This document shows positions 25,542-38,898 of a DNA stretch of 64,000 bases, piece after piece. This DNA is from Antedon mediterranea (Eukaryota > Echinodermata > Crinoidea > Comatulida > Antedonidae). Position numbers and translations under genes: made by a program. The notes under the pieces were generated by a model. The model was given only the letters and a program-made list of their open reading frames with translations, searched no databases and was not told where the DNA came from. The stretch lies in the NCBI RefSeq assembly GCF_964355755.1, contig NC_092675.1:13345312-13409311 (forward strand). Direction: 5' to 3'. Each line of letters starts with the position of its first letter. Within the stretch, counting starts at the first letter, position 1.

Positions 25542-25980
25542 GTTTTAGACCAATTTGTGATTTTCGAAAAAACTTATCAACATAAAAACACCAAAGGGTT
25601 TAGAATAGCTTCAAATCGCATTTGGAGACGTTTTAGACCATTTTGTGATTTTGAAAAAACTTGTTAACATAAAAACACCAAAGTGCTTAGAATAGCTTCA
25701 AATCGCATTTGGAGACGTTTTAGACCATTTTGTGATTTTCGAAAAAACTTGTTAACATAAAAACACGAAAGTGCTTAGAATAGCTTCAAATCGCATTTGG
25801 AAACGTTTTAGACCATTTTGTGATTTTCGAAAAAACTTGTTAACATAAAAACACGAAAGTGCTTAGAATAGCTTCAAATCGCATTTGGAAACGTTTTAGA
25901 CCATTTTGTGATTTTCGAAAAAACTTGTTAACATAAAAACACGAAAGTGCTTAGAATAGCTTCAAATCGCATTTGGAGAC

Positions 25981-26494
25981 GTTTTAGACCAATTTGTGAT
26001 TTTCGAAAAAACTTATCAACATAAAAACACCAAAGGGTTTAGAATAGCTTCAAATCGCATTTGGAGACGTTTTAGACCATTTTGTGATTTTGAAAAAACT
26101 TGTTAACATAAAAACACCAAAGGGTTTAGAATAGCTTCAAATCGCATTTGGAGACGTTTTAGACCATTTTGTGATTTTGAAAAAACTTGTTAACATAAAA
26201 ACACGAAAGTGCTTAGAATAGCTTCAAATCGCATTTTGAGACGTTTTAGACCATTTTGTGCATTTCGATGAAACTTGGTTACACAAAAACATCAAAGTGC
26301 TTAAAATCACATTATAAACCATTTTAGACCATTTTGAGCATTTCGATAACACTTTTCACACAAAAACATCAAAGAGCACAAAATAGCTTAATATCGTATT
26401 TAAAAACGTTTTAGACCATTTTGAGCATTTCGACAAAACTTTTTCACACAAAACACCAAAGTGCTTAGAATAGCTTCAAATCGCATTTGGAGAC
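25981..26494 (+). repeat. 514-bp tandem repeat, copy 1
   Basis: The unit is three D-type monomers (88 + 87 + 87: CTTATCAAC core, then two GTGATTTTGAAAA forms) followed by A2 (78), B1 (87) and C2 (87), which sums to 514. The unusual CGCATTTTGAGAC tail before A2 (26231) recurs at 26745. Confidence 0.93.
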
Positions 26495-27439
26495 GTTTTA
26501 GACCAATTTGTGATTTTCGAAAAAACTTATCAACATAAAAACACCAAAGGGTTTAGAATAGCTTCAAATCGCATTTGGAGACGTTTTAGACCATTTTGTG
26601 ATTTTGAAAAAACTTGTTAACATAAAAACACCAAAGGGTTTAGAATAGCTTCAAATCGCATTTGGAGACGTTTTAGACCATTTTGTGATTTTGAAAAAAC
26701 TTGTTAACATAAAAACACGAAAGTGCTTAGAATAGCTTCAAATCGCATTTTGAGACGTTTTAGACCATTTTGTGCATTTCGATGAAACTTGGTTACACAA
26801 AAACATCAAAGTGCTTAAAATCACATTATAAACCATTTTAGACCATTTTGAGCATTTCGATAACACTTTTCACACAAAAACATCAAAGAGCACAAAATAG
26901 CTTAATATCGTATTTAAAAACGTTTTAGACCATTTTGAGCATTTCGACAAAACTTTTTCACACAAAACACCAAAGTGCTTAGAATAGCTTCAAATCGCAT
27001 TTGGAGACGTTTTAGACCATTTTGTGATTTTCGAAAAAACTTGTTAACATAAAAACATCAAAGTGTACAGAATAACTTCAAATCGCATTTGGAGACCGTT
27101 TTAGGCCAATTTGTGATTTTCGAAAAAACTTGTTAACCTAAAAATACCAAAGTGTTTAGAATAGCTTCAAATCGCATTTGGAGACGTTTTAGAACATTTT
27201 GTGATTTTCGAAAAAACTTGTTAACATAAAAACACCAAAGTGCTTCAAATCGCATTTGGAGACATTTTAGACCAATTTGTGATTTTTGAAAAAACTTGTT
27301 AACATAAAAACACCAAAGTGCTTACAATAGCTTCAAATCGTATTTGGAGACGTTTTAGACCATTTTGTGATTTTCGAAAAAACTTGTTAACATAAAAACA
27401 CCAAAGTACTTAGAATAGCTTCAAATCGCATTTGGAGAC
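26243..27439 (+). repeat. 1197-bp tandem duplication, copy 1
   Basis: It runs from one A2 monomer to the next equivalent A2. Paired markers 1197 bp apart include the CGCATTTTGAGAC tail (26745/27942), AAGTGTACAGAATAAC (27061/28258), the GGAGACCGTTTTAGGCC monomer and the AAGTGCTTCAAATCG short monomer. The unit overlaps the 514-bp repeats, which are nested inside it. Confidence 0.92.
26495..27008 (+). repeat. 514-bp tandem repeat, copy 2
   Basis: This copy has the same six-monomer order as the one at 25981 and shows no visible difference. A third copy at 27692-28205 is separated from it by 683 bp of other monomers, showing a repeat nested in the 1197-bp repeat. Confidence 0.93.
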
Positions 27440-28636
27440 GTTTTAGACCATTTTGTGCATTTCGATGAAACTTGGTTACACAAAAACATCAAAGTGCTTA
27501 AAATCACATTATAAACCATTTTAGACCATTTTGAGCATTTCGATAACACTTTTCACACAAAAACATCAAAGAGCACAAAATAGCTTAATATCGTATTTAA
27601 AAACGTTTTAGACCATTTTGAGCATTTCGACAAAACTTTTTCACACAAAACACCAAAGTGCTTAGAATAGCTTCAAATCGCATTTGGAGACGTTTTAGAC
27701 CAATTTGTGATTTTCGAAAAAACTTATCAACATAAAAACACCAAAGGGTTTAGAATAGCTTCAAATCGCATTTGGAGACGTTTTAGACCATTTTGTGATT
27801 TTGAAAAAACTTGTTAACATAAAAACACCAAAGGGTTTAGAATAGCTTCAAATCGCATTTGGAGACGTTTTAGACCATTTTGTGATTTTGAAAAAACTTG
27901 TTAACATAAAAACACGAAAGTGCTTAGAATAGCTTCAAATCGCATTTTGAGACGTTTTAGACCATTTTGTGCATTTCGATGAAACTTGGTTACACAAAAA
28001 CATCAAAGTGCTTAAAATCACATTATAAACCATTTTAGACCATTTTGAGCATTTCGATAACACTTTTCACACAAAAACATCAAAGAGCACAAAATAGCTT
28101 AATATCGTATTTAAAAACGTTTTAGACCATTTTGAGCATTTCGACAAAACTTTTTCACACAAAACACCAAAGTGCTTAGAATAGCTTCAAATCGCATTTG
28201 GAGACGTTTTAGACCATTTTGTGATTTTCGAAAAAACTTGTTAACATAAAAACATCAAAGTGTACAGAATAACTTCAAATCGCATTTGGAGACCGTTTTA
28301 GGCCAATTTGTGATTTTCGAAAAAACTTGTTAACCTAAAAATACCAAAGTGTTTAGAATAGCTTCAAATCGCATTTGGAGACGTTTTAGAACATTTTGTG
28401 ATTTTCGAAAAAACTTGTTAACATAAAAACACCAAAGTGCTTCAAATCGCATTTGGAGACATTTTAGACCAATTTGTGATTTTTGAAAAAACTTGTTAAC
28501 ATAAAAACACCAAAGTGCTTACAATAGCTTCAAATCGTATTTGGAGACGTTTTAGACCATTTTGTGATTTTCGAAAAAACTTGTTAACATAAAAACACCA
28601 AAGTACTTAGAATAGCTTCAAATCGCATTTGGAGAC
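27440..28636 (+). repeat. 1197-bp tandem duplication, copy 2
   Basis: The order is as in copy 1. The following A2-B1-C2 (from 28637) differs from the A2-B1-C2 after copy 1, carrying TTTTATGCATTTCG, ATAATCCG and AAACTTTTTAG. This places the right boundary at or near 28637. Confidence 0.9.
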
Positions 28637-28888
28637 GTTTTAGACCATTTTATGCATTTCGATGAAACTTGGTTACACAAAAACATCAAAGTGCTTAAAA
28701 TCACATTATAATCCGTTTTAGACCATTTTGAGCATTTCGATAACACTTTTCACACAAAAACATCAAAGAGCACAAAATAGCTTAATATCGTATTTAAAAA
28801 CTTTTTAGACCATTTTGAGCATTTCGACAAAACTTTTTCACACAAAACACCAAAGTGCTTAGAATAGCTTCAATTCGCATTTGCAGAC
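28206..28888 (+). repeat. 683-bp D-block plus A2-B1-C2 unit
   Basis: Five D-type monomers carry distinctive changes in order: GTGTACAG, TTAGGCC with AACCTAAAAATACC, AGAACATTTTGTGATT, the CTTCAAATCG short form, CTTACAATAG, and then GTACTTAG before A2-B1-C2. A near-identical unit follows at 28889. The equivalent stretch in the first 1197-bp copy is 27009-27691. Confidence 0.87.
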
Positions 28889-29570
28889 GTTTTAGACCAT
28901 TTTGTGATTTTCGAAAAAAATTGTTAACATAAAAACATCAAAGTGTACAGAATAGCTTCAAATCGCATTTGGAGACCGTTTTAGGCCAATTTGTGATTTT
29001 CGAAAAAACTTGTTAACCTAAAAATACCAAAGTGTTTAGAATAGCTTCAAATCGCATTTGGAGACGTTTTAGACCATTTTGTGATTTTCGAAAAAACTTG
29101 TTAACATAAAAACACCAAAGTGCTTCAAATCGCATTTGAGACATTTTAGACCAATTTGTGATTTTTGAAAAAACTTGTTAACATAAAAACACCAAAGTGC
29201 TTACAATAGCTTCAAATCGTATTTGGAGACGTTTTAGACCATTTTGTGATTTTCGAAAAAACTTGTTAACATAAAAACACCAAAGTACTTAGAATAGCTT
29301 CAAATCGCATTTGGAGACGTTTTAGACCATTTTATGCATTTCGATGAAACTTGGTTACACAAAAACATCAAAGTGCTTAAAATCACATTATAATCCGTTT
29401 TAGACCATTTTGAGCATTTCGATAACACTTTTCACACAAAAACATCAAAGAGCACAAAATAGCTTAATATCGTATTTAAAAACTTTTTAGACCATTTTGA
29501 GCATTTCGACAAAACTTTTTCACACAAAACACCAAAGTGCTTAGAATAGCTTCAAATCGCATTTGGAGAC
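28889..29570 (+). repeat. 682-bp unit, also present at 45969-46650
   Basis: This is one base shorter than the preceding unit because a CATTTGGAGAC tail became CATTTGAGAC. The same single-base deletion is present in 45969-46650, so those two descend from one shortened ancestor (offset 17080). One difference noted in the 46-kb copy is CCATTATGTG near 46321. Confidence 0.88.
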
Positions 29571-31043
29571 GTTTTAGACCATTTTGTGATTTTCGAAAAA
29601 AATTGTTAACATAAAAACATCAAAGTGTACAGAATAGCTTCAAATCGCATTTGGAGACCGTTTTAGGCCAATTTGTGATTTTCGAAAAAACTTGTTAACC
29701 TAAAAATACCAAAGTGTTTAGAATAGCTTCAAATCGCATTTGGAGACGTTTTAGACCAATTTGTGCATTTCGATGACACTTGATTACACAAAAACATCAA
29801 AGTGCTTAAAATCACATTATAAACCGTTTTAGACCATTTTGAGCATTTCGATAACACTTTTCACACAAAAACATCAAAGAGCACAAAATAGCTTAATATC
29901 GTATTTAAAAACGTTTTAGACCATTTTGAGCATTTAGACAAAACTTTTTCACACAAAATACAAAAGTGCTTAGAATAGCTTCAAATCGCATTTGGAGACG
30001 TTTTAGACCATTTTTGTGATTTTCGAAAAAACTTTTTAACATAAAAACACCAAAGTGCTTAGAATAGCTTCAAATCACATTTGGAGACGTTTTAGACCAT
30101 TTTGTGATTTTCGAAAAAACTTGTTAACATAAAAACACGAAAGTGCTTAGAATAGCTTCAAATCGCATTTAGAAACGTTTTAGACCATTTTGTGATTTTC
30201 GAAAAAAATTGTTAACATAAAAACACCAAAGTGCTTAGAATCACATTATAAACCGTTTTAGACCATTTTGAGCATTTCGATAACAATTTTCACACAAAAA
30301 CATCAAAGAGCACAAAATAGCTTAATATCGTATTTAAAAATGTTTTAGACCATTTTGAGCAATTAGATAAAACTTTTTCACACAAAACACCAAAGTGCTT
30401 AGAATAGCTTCAAATCGCATTTGGAGACGTTTTAGACCATTTTGTGATTTTTGAAAAAACTTGTTAACATAAAAACACCAAAGTGCTTAGAATAGCTTCA
30501 AATCACATTTGGAGACGTTTTAGACCATTTTGTGATTTTCGAAAAAACTTGTTAACATAAAAACACGAAAGTGCTTAGAATAGCTTCAAATCGCATTTGG
30601 AAACGTTTTAGACCATTTTGTGATTTTCGAAAAAACTTGTTAACATAAAAACACGAAAGTGCTTAGAATAGCTTCAAATCGCATTTGGAAACGTTTTAGA
30701 CCATTTTGTGATTTTCGAAAAAACTTGTTAACATAAAAACACGAAAGTGCTTAGAATAGCTTCAAATCGCATTTGGAAACGTTTTAGACCATTTTGTGAT
30801 TTTCGAAAAAAATTGTTAACATAAAAACACCAAAGTGTTTAGAATAGCTTCAAATCGCATTTGGAGACGTTTTAGACCAATTTGTGATTTTCGAAAAAAC
30901 TTATCAACATAAAAACACCAAAGGGTTTAGAATAGCTTCAAATCGCATTTGGAGACGTTTTAGACCATTTTGTGATTTTGAAAAAACTTGTTAACATAAA
31001 AACACCAAAGTGCTTAGAATAGCTTCAAATCGTATTTGGAGAC
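29571..31043 (+). repeat. Satellite segment with a D run, related to 12.0-12.9 kb
   Basis: It has the GTGTACAG and TTAGGCC monomers, then an A1 with a GATGACACTTG variant near 29772 and A-B-C, then the CGCATTTAGAAAC / GAGCAATTAG markers also found at 12.15-12.35, 13.2-13.4 and 24.75-24.95 kb. Next comes a D run of the CACGAAAG type, ending at the A3 monomer at 31044. Nothing else is seen. Confidence 0.85.
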
Positions 31044-34000
31044 GTTTTAGACCATTTTGAGATTTTCGAAAAAACTTGGTTACACAAAAACATCAAAGTG
31101 CTTAAAATCACATTATAAACCGTTTTAGACCATTTTTAGCATTTCGGTAACACTTTTCACACAAAAACATCAAAGAGCACAAAATAGCTTAATATCGTAT
31201 TTAAAAACGTTTTAGACCATTTTGAGCATTTAGACAAAACTTTTTCACACAAAACACCAAAGTGCTTAGAATAGCTTCAAATCGCATTTGGAGACGTTTT
31301 AGACCATTTTGTGCATTTCGATGAAACTTGGTTACACAAAAACATTAAAGTGCTTAAAATCACATTATAAATCGTTTTAGACCATTTTGAGCATTTCGAC
31401 AAAACTTTTTCACACAAAATACCAAAGTGCTTAGAATAGCTTCAAATCGCATTTGGAGACGTTTTAGACCATTTTGTGATTTTCGAAAAAACTTTTTAAC
31501 ATAAAAACACCAAAGTGCTTAGAATAGCTTCAAATCACATTTGGAGACGTTTTAGACCATAAGTGCTTAGAATCACATTATAAACCGTTTTAGACCATTT
31601 TGAGCATTTCGATAACAATTTTCACACAAAACATCAAAGAGCACAAAATAGCTTAATATCGTATTTAAAAATGTTTTAGACCATTTTGAGCATTTAGATA
31701 AAACTTTTTCACACAAAACACCAAAGTGCTTAGAATAGCTTCAAATCGCATTTGGAGACGTTTTAGACCATTTTGTGATTTTTGAAAAAACTTGTTAACA
31801 TAAAAACACCAAAGTGCTTAGAATAGCTTCAAATCACATTTGGAGATGTTTTAGAACATTTTGTGATTTTTGAAAAAACTTGTTAACATAAAAACACGAA
31901 AGTGCTTAGAATAGCTTCAAATCACATTTGGAGACGTTTTAGACCATTTTGTGATTTTTGAAAAAAACTTGTTAACATAAAAACACGAAAGTGCTTAGAA
32001 TAGCTTCAAATCGCATTTGGAAACGTTTTAGACCATTTTGTGATTTTCGAAAAAGATTGTTAACATAAAAACACCAATGTGCTTAGAATCACATTATAAA
32101 CCGTTTTAGACCATTTTGAGCATTTCGATAACAATTTTCACACAAAAACATCAAAGAGAACAAAATAGCTTAATATCGTATTTATAAATGTTTTAGACCA
32201 TTTTGAGCATTTCGACAAAACTTTTTCACACAAAACACCAAAGTGCTTAGAATAGCTTCAAATCGCATTTGGAGACGTTTTTTATACCATTTTGTGATTT
32301 CGATGAAACTTGATTACACAAAAACATCAAAGTGCTTAAAATCACATTATAAACCGTTTTAGACCATTTTGAGCATTTCGATAACACTTTTCACACAAAA
32401 ACATCAAAGAGCACAAAATAGCTTAATATCGTATTTAAAAACGTTTTAGACCATTTTGAGCATTTAGACAAAACTTTTTCACACAAAACACCAAAGTGCT
32501 TAGAATAGCTTCAAATCGCATTTGGAGACGTTTTAGAACATTTTGTGTTTTTCGAAAAAAACTGTTAACATAAAAACACCAAAGTGCTTAGAATAGCTTC
32601 AAATCGCATTTGGAGACGTTTTAGAACATTTTGTGTTCTTCGAAAAAACCTGTTAACATAAAAACACCAAAGTGCTTAGAATAGCTTCAAATCGCATTTG
32701 GAGACGTTTTAGACCATTTTGTGATTTTTGAAAAAACTTGTTAACATAAAAACACCAAAGTGCTTAGAATAGCTTCAAATCACATTTGGAGACGTTTTAG
32801 ACCATTTTGTGATTTTCGAAAAAACTTGTTAACATAAAAACACGAAAGTGCTTAGAATAGCTTCAAATCGCATTTGGAAACGTTTTAGACCATTTTGTGA
32901 TTTTCGAAAAAGATTGTTAACATAAAAACACCAAAGTGCTTAGAATCACAATATAAACCGTTTTAGACCATTTTGAGCATTTCGATAACAATTTTCACAC
33001 AAAAACATCAAAGAGCACAAAATAGCTTAATATCGTATTTAAAAATGTTTTAGACCATTTTGAGCATTTAGATAAAACTTTTTCACACAAAACACCAAAG
33101 TGCTTAGAATAGCTTCAAATCGCATTTGGAGACGGTTTAGACCATTTTGTGATTTTGAAAAAACTTGTTAACATAAAAACACCAAAGTGCTTAGAATAGC
33201 TTCAAATCGCATTTGGAGACGTTTTAGACCATTTTGTGATTTTCGAAAAAACTTGTTAACATAAAAACACCAAAGTGCTTAGAATAGCTTCAAATCGTAT
33301 TTGGAGACGTTTTAGACCATTTTGAGATTTTCGAAAAAACTTGGTTACACAAAAACATCAAAGTGCTTAAAATCACATTATAAACCGTTTTAGACCATTT
33401 TGAACATTTCGATAACACTTTTCACACAAAAACATCAAAGAGCACAAAATAGCTTAATATCGTATTTAAAAACGTTTTAGACCATTTTGAGCATTTCGAC
33501 AAAACTTTTTCACACAAAACACCAAAGTGCTTAGAATAGCTTCAAATCGCATTTGGAGACGTTTTAGACCAATTTGTGCATTTCGATGAAACTTGATTAC
33601 ACAAAAACATCAACGTGCTTAAAATCACATTATAAACCGTTTTAGACCATTTTGAGCATTTCGATAACACTTTTCACACAAAAACATCAAAGAGCACAAA
33701 ATAGCTTAATATCGTATTTAAAAACGTTTTAGACCATTTTGAGCATTTAGACAAAACTTTTTCACACAAAACACCAAAGTGCTTAGAATAGCTTCAAATC
33801 GCATTTGGAGACGTTTTAGACCATTTTGTGCATTTCGATGAAGCTTGGTTACACAAAAACATCAAAGTGCTTAAAATCACATTATAAATCGTTTTAGACC
33901 ATTTTGAGCATTTCGACAAAACTTTTTCACACAAAATACCAAAGGGCTTAGAATAGCTTCAAATCGCATTTGGAGACGTTTTAGACCATTTTGTGATTTT

Positions 34001-35019
34001 CGAAAAAACTTTTTAACATAAAAACACCAAAGTGCTTAGAATAGCTTCAAATCACATTTGGAGACGTTTTAGACCATTTTGTGATTTTCGAAAAAACTTG
34101 TTAACATAAAAACACGAAAGTGCTTAGAATAGCTTCAAATCGCATTTGGAAACGTTTTAGACCATTTTGTGATTTTCGAAAAAAATTGTTAACATAAAAA
34201 CACCAAAGTGCTTAGAATCACATTATAAACCGTTTTAGACCATTTTGAGCATTTCGATAACAATTTTCACACAAAAACATCAAAGAGCACAAAATAGCTT
34301 AATATCGTATTTAAAAATGTTTTAGACCATTTTGAGCATTTAGATAAAACTTTTTCACACAAAACACCAAAGTGCTTAGAATAGCTTCAAATCGCATTTG
34401 GAGACGTTTTAGACCATTTTGTGATTTTTGAAAAAACTTGTTAACATAAAAACACCAAAGTGTTAGAATAGCTTCAAATCACATTTGGAGACGTTTCAGA
34501 CCATTTTGTGATTTTCGAAAAAACTTGTTAACATAAAAACACGAAAGTGCTTAGAATAGCTTCAAATCGAATTTGGAAACGTTTTAGACCATTTTGTGAT
34601 TTTCGAAAAAACTTGTTAACATAAAAACACGAAAGTGCTTAGAATAGCTTCAAATCGCATTTGGAAACGTTTTAGACCATTTTGTGATTTTCAAAAAAAA
34701 TTGTTAACATAAAAACACCAAAGTGTTTAGAATAGCTTCAAATCGCATTTGGAGACGTTTTAGACCAATTTGTGATTTTCGAAAAAACTTATCAACATAA
34801 AAACACCAAAGGGTTTAGAATAGCTTCAAATCGCATTTGGAGACGTTTTAGACCATTTTGTGATTTTGAAAAAACTTGTTAACATAAAAACACCAAAGTG
34901 CTTAGAATAGCTTCAAATCGCATTTGGAGACGTTTTAGACCATTTTGTGATTTTCGAAAAAACTTGTTAACATAAAAACACCAAAGTGCTTAGAATAGCT
35001 TCAAATCGTATTTGGAGAC
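31044..35019 (+). repeat. 3976-bp tandem super-unit, copy 1
   Basis: It spans two A3 blocks (31044 and 33309). Markers matched to copy 2: A3 31044/35020 and 33309/37284; truncated monomer 31549/35525; the ACGTTTTTTATACC head near 32275/36250; AGAACATTTTGTGTTTTTCG at 32530/36505; CGAATTTGG 34568/38535. Of the tandem duplications identified in the window this has the longest unit, about 46 monomers. It is built from the same two blocks as 6.2-10.4 kb, where one of them was instead duplicated alone (the 1925-bp pair). Confidence 0.9.
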
Positions 35020-38000
35020 GTTTTAGACCATTTTGAGATTTTCGAAAAAACTTGGTTACACAAAAACATCAAAGTGCTTAAAATCACATTATAAACCGTT
35101 TTAGACCATTTTTAGCATTTCGGTAACACTTTTCACACAAAAACATCAAAGAGCACAAAATAGCTTAATATCGTATTTAAAAACGTTTTAGACCATTTTG
35201 AGCATTTAGACAAAACTTTTTCACACAAAACACCAAAGTGCTTAGAATAGCTTCAAATCGCATTTGGAGACGTTTTAGACCATTTTGTGCATTTCGATGA
35301 AACTTGGTTACACAAAAACATTAAAGTGCTTAAAATCACATTATAAATCGTTTTAGACCATTTTGAGCATTTCGACAAAACTTTTTCACACAAAATACCA
35401 AAGTGCTTAGAATAGCTTCAAATCGCATTTGGAGAGGTTTTAGACCATTTTGTGATTTTCGAAAAAACTTTTTAACATAAAAACACCAAAGTGCTTAGAA
35501 TAGCTTCAAATCACATTTGGAGACGTTTTAGACCATAAGTGCTTAGAATCACATTATAAACCGTTTTAGACCATTTTGAGCATTTCGATAACAATTTTCA
35601 CACAAAACATCAAAGAGCACAAAATAGCTTAATATCGTATTTAAAAATGTTTTAGACCATTTTGAGCATTTAGATAAAACTTTTTCACACAAAACACCAA
35701 AGTGCTTAGAATAGCTTCAAATCGCATTTGGAGACGTTTTAGACCATTTTGTGATTTTTGAAAAAACTTGTTAACATAAAAACACCAAAGTGCTTAGAAT
35801 AGCTTCAAATCACATTTGGAGATGTTTTAGAACATTTTGTGATTTTTGAAAAAACTTGTTAACATAAAAACACGAAAGTGCTTAGAATAGCTTCAAATCA
35901 CATTTGGAGACGTTTTAGACCATTTTGTGATTTTTGAAAAAACTTGTTAACATAAAAACACGAAAGTGCTTAGAATAGCTTCAAATCGCATTTGGAAACG
36001 TTTTAGACCATTTTGTGATTTTCGAAAAAGATTGTTAACATAAAAACACCAATGTGCTTAGAATCACATTATAAACCGTTTTAGACCATTTTGAGCATTT
36101 CGATAACAATTTTCACACAAAAACATCAAAGAGCACAAAATAGCTTAATATCGTATTTATAAATGTTTTAGACCATTTTGAGCATTTCGACAAAACTTTT
36201 TCACACAAAACACCAAAGTGCTTAGAATAGCTTCAAATCGCATTTGGAGACGTTTTTTATACCATTTTGTGATTTCGATGAAACTTGATTACACAAAAAC
36301 ATCAAAGTGCTTAAAATCACATTATAAACCGTTTTAGACCATTTTGAGCATTTCGATAACACTTTTCACACAAAAACATCAAAGAGCACAAAATAGCTTA
36401 ATATCGTATTTAAAAACGTTTTAGACCATTTTGAGCATTTAGACAAAACTTTTTCACACAAAACACCAAAGTGCTTAGAATAGCTTCAAATCGCATTTGG
36501 AGACGTTTTAGAACATTTTGTGTTTTTCGAAAAAAACTGTTAACATAAAAACACCAAAGTGCTTAGAATAGCTTCAAATCGCATTTGGAGACGTTTTAGA
36601 ACATTTTGTGTTCTTCGAAAAAACCTGTTAACATAAAAACACCAAAGTACTTAGAATAGCTTCAAATCGCATTTGGAGACGTTTTAGACCATTTTGTTAT
36701 TTTTGAAAAAACTTGTTAACATAAAAACACCAAAGTGCTTAGAATAGCTTCAAATCACATTTGGAGACGTTTTAGACCATTTTGTGATTTTCGAAAAAAC
36801 TTTTTAACATAAAAACACGAAAGTGCTTAGAATAGCTTCAAATCGCATTTGGAAACGTTTTAGACCATTTTGTGATTTTCGAAAAAAATTGTTAACATAA
36901 AAACACCAAAGTGCTTAGAATCACAATATAAACCGTTTTAGACCATTTTGAGCATTTCGATAACAATTTTCACACAAAAACATCAAAGAGCACAAAATAG
37001 CTTAATATCGTATTTAAAAATGTTTTAGACCATTTTGAGCATTTAGATAAAACTTTTTCACACAAAACACCAAAGTGCTTAGAATAGCTTCAAATCGCAT
37101 TTGGAGACGGTTTAGACCATTTTGTGATTTTGAAAAAACTTGTTAACATAAAAACACCAAAGTGCTTAGAATAGCTTCAAATCGCATTTGGAGACGTTTT
37201 AGACCATTTTGTGATTTTCGAAAGAACTTGTTAACATAAAAACACCAAAGTGCTTAGAATAGCTTCAAATCGTATTTGGAGACGTTTTAGACCATTTTGA
37301 GATTTTCGAAAAAACTTGGTTACACAAAAACATCAAAGTGCTTAAAATCACATTATAAACCGTTTTAGACCATTTTGAACATTTCGATAACACTTTTCAC
37401 ACAAAAACATCAAAGAGCACAAAATAGCTTAATATCGTATTTAAAAACGTTTTAGACCATTTTGAGCATTTCGACAAAACTTTTTCACACAAAACACCAA
37501 AGTGCTTAGAATAGCTTCAAATCGCATTTGGAGACGTTTTAGACCAATTTGTGCATTTCGATGAAACTTGATTACACAAAAACATCAACGTGCTTAAAAT
37601 CACATTATAAACCGTTTTAGACCATTTTGAGCATTTCGATAACACTTTTCACACAAAAACATCAAAGAGCACAAAATAGCTTAATATCGTATTTAAAAAC
37701 GTTTTAGACCATTTTTTGAGCATTTAGACAAAACTTTTTCACACAAAACACCAAAGTGCTTAGAATAGCTTCAAATCGCATTTGGAGACGTTTTAGACCA
37801 TTTTGTGCATTTCGATGAAACTTGGTTACACAAAAACATCAAAGTGCTTAAAATGACATTATAAATCGTTTTAGACCATTTTGAGCATTTCGACAAAACT
37901 TTTTCACACAAAATACCAAAGGGCTTCAAATCGCATTTGGAGACGTTTTAGACCATTTTGTGATTTTCGAAAAAACTTTTTAACATAAAAACACCAAAGT

Positions 38001-38898
38001 GCTTAGAATAGCTTCAAATCACATTTGGAGACGTTTTAGACCATTTTGTGATTTTCGAAAAAACTTGTTAACATAAAAACACGAAATTGCTTAGAATAGC
38101 TTCAAATCGCATTTGGAAACGTTTTAGACCATTTTGTGATTTTCGAAAAAAATTGTTAACATAAAAACACCAAAGTGCTTAGAATCACATTATAAACCGT
38201 TTTAGACCATTTTGAGCATTTCGATAACAATTTTCACACAAAAACATCAAAGAGCACAAAATAGCTTAATATCGTATTTAAAAATGTTTTAGACCATTTT
38301 GAGCATTTAGATAAAACTTTTTCACACAAAACACCAAAGTGCTTAGAATAGCTTCAAATCGCATTTGGAGACGTTTTAGACCATTTTGTGATTTTTGAAA
38401 AAACTGGTTAACATAAAAACACCAAAGTGTTAGAATAGCTTCAAATCACATTTGGAGACGTTTCAGACCATTTTGTGATTTTCGAAAAAACTTGTTAACA
38501 TAAAAACACGAAAGTGCTTAGAATAGCTTCAAATCGAATTTGGAAACGTTTTAGACCATTTTGTGATTTTCGAAAAAACTTGTTAACATAAAAACACGAA
38601 AGTGCTTAGAATAGCTTCAAATCGCATTTGGAAACGTTTTAGACCATTTTGTGATTTTCGAAAAAAATTGTTAACATAAAAACACCAAAGTGTTTAGAAT
38701 AGCTTCAAATCGCATTTGGAGACGTTTTAGACCAATTTGTGATTTTCGAAAAAACTTATCAACATAAAAACACCAAAGGGTTTAGAATAGCTTCAAATCG
38801 CATTTGGAGACGTTTTAGACCATTTTGTGATTTTGAAAAAACTTGTTAACATAAAAACACCAAAGTGCTTAGAATAGCTTCAAATCGTATTTGGAGAC
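35020..38898 (+). repeat. 3976-bp tandem super-unit, copy 2 (3879 bp)
   Basis: This copy is 97 bp shorter than copy 1, and the difference can be itemised: one base in an A-run (31960 versus 35940), a missing 88-bp D monomer before the last A3, a 10-bp deletion at 37917-37930 (CAAAGGGCTTCAAATCG), and a 2-bp insertion near 37711 (CCATTTTTTGAGC). Single-base differences include GGAGAGGTTT near 35434. The copy is therefore young but already accumulating indels. Confidence 0.88.
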
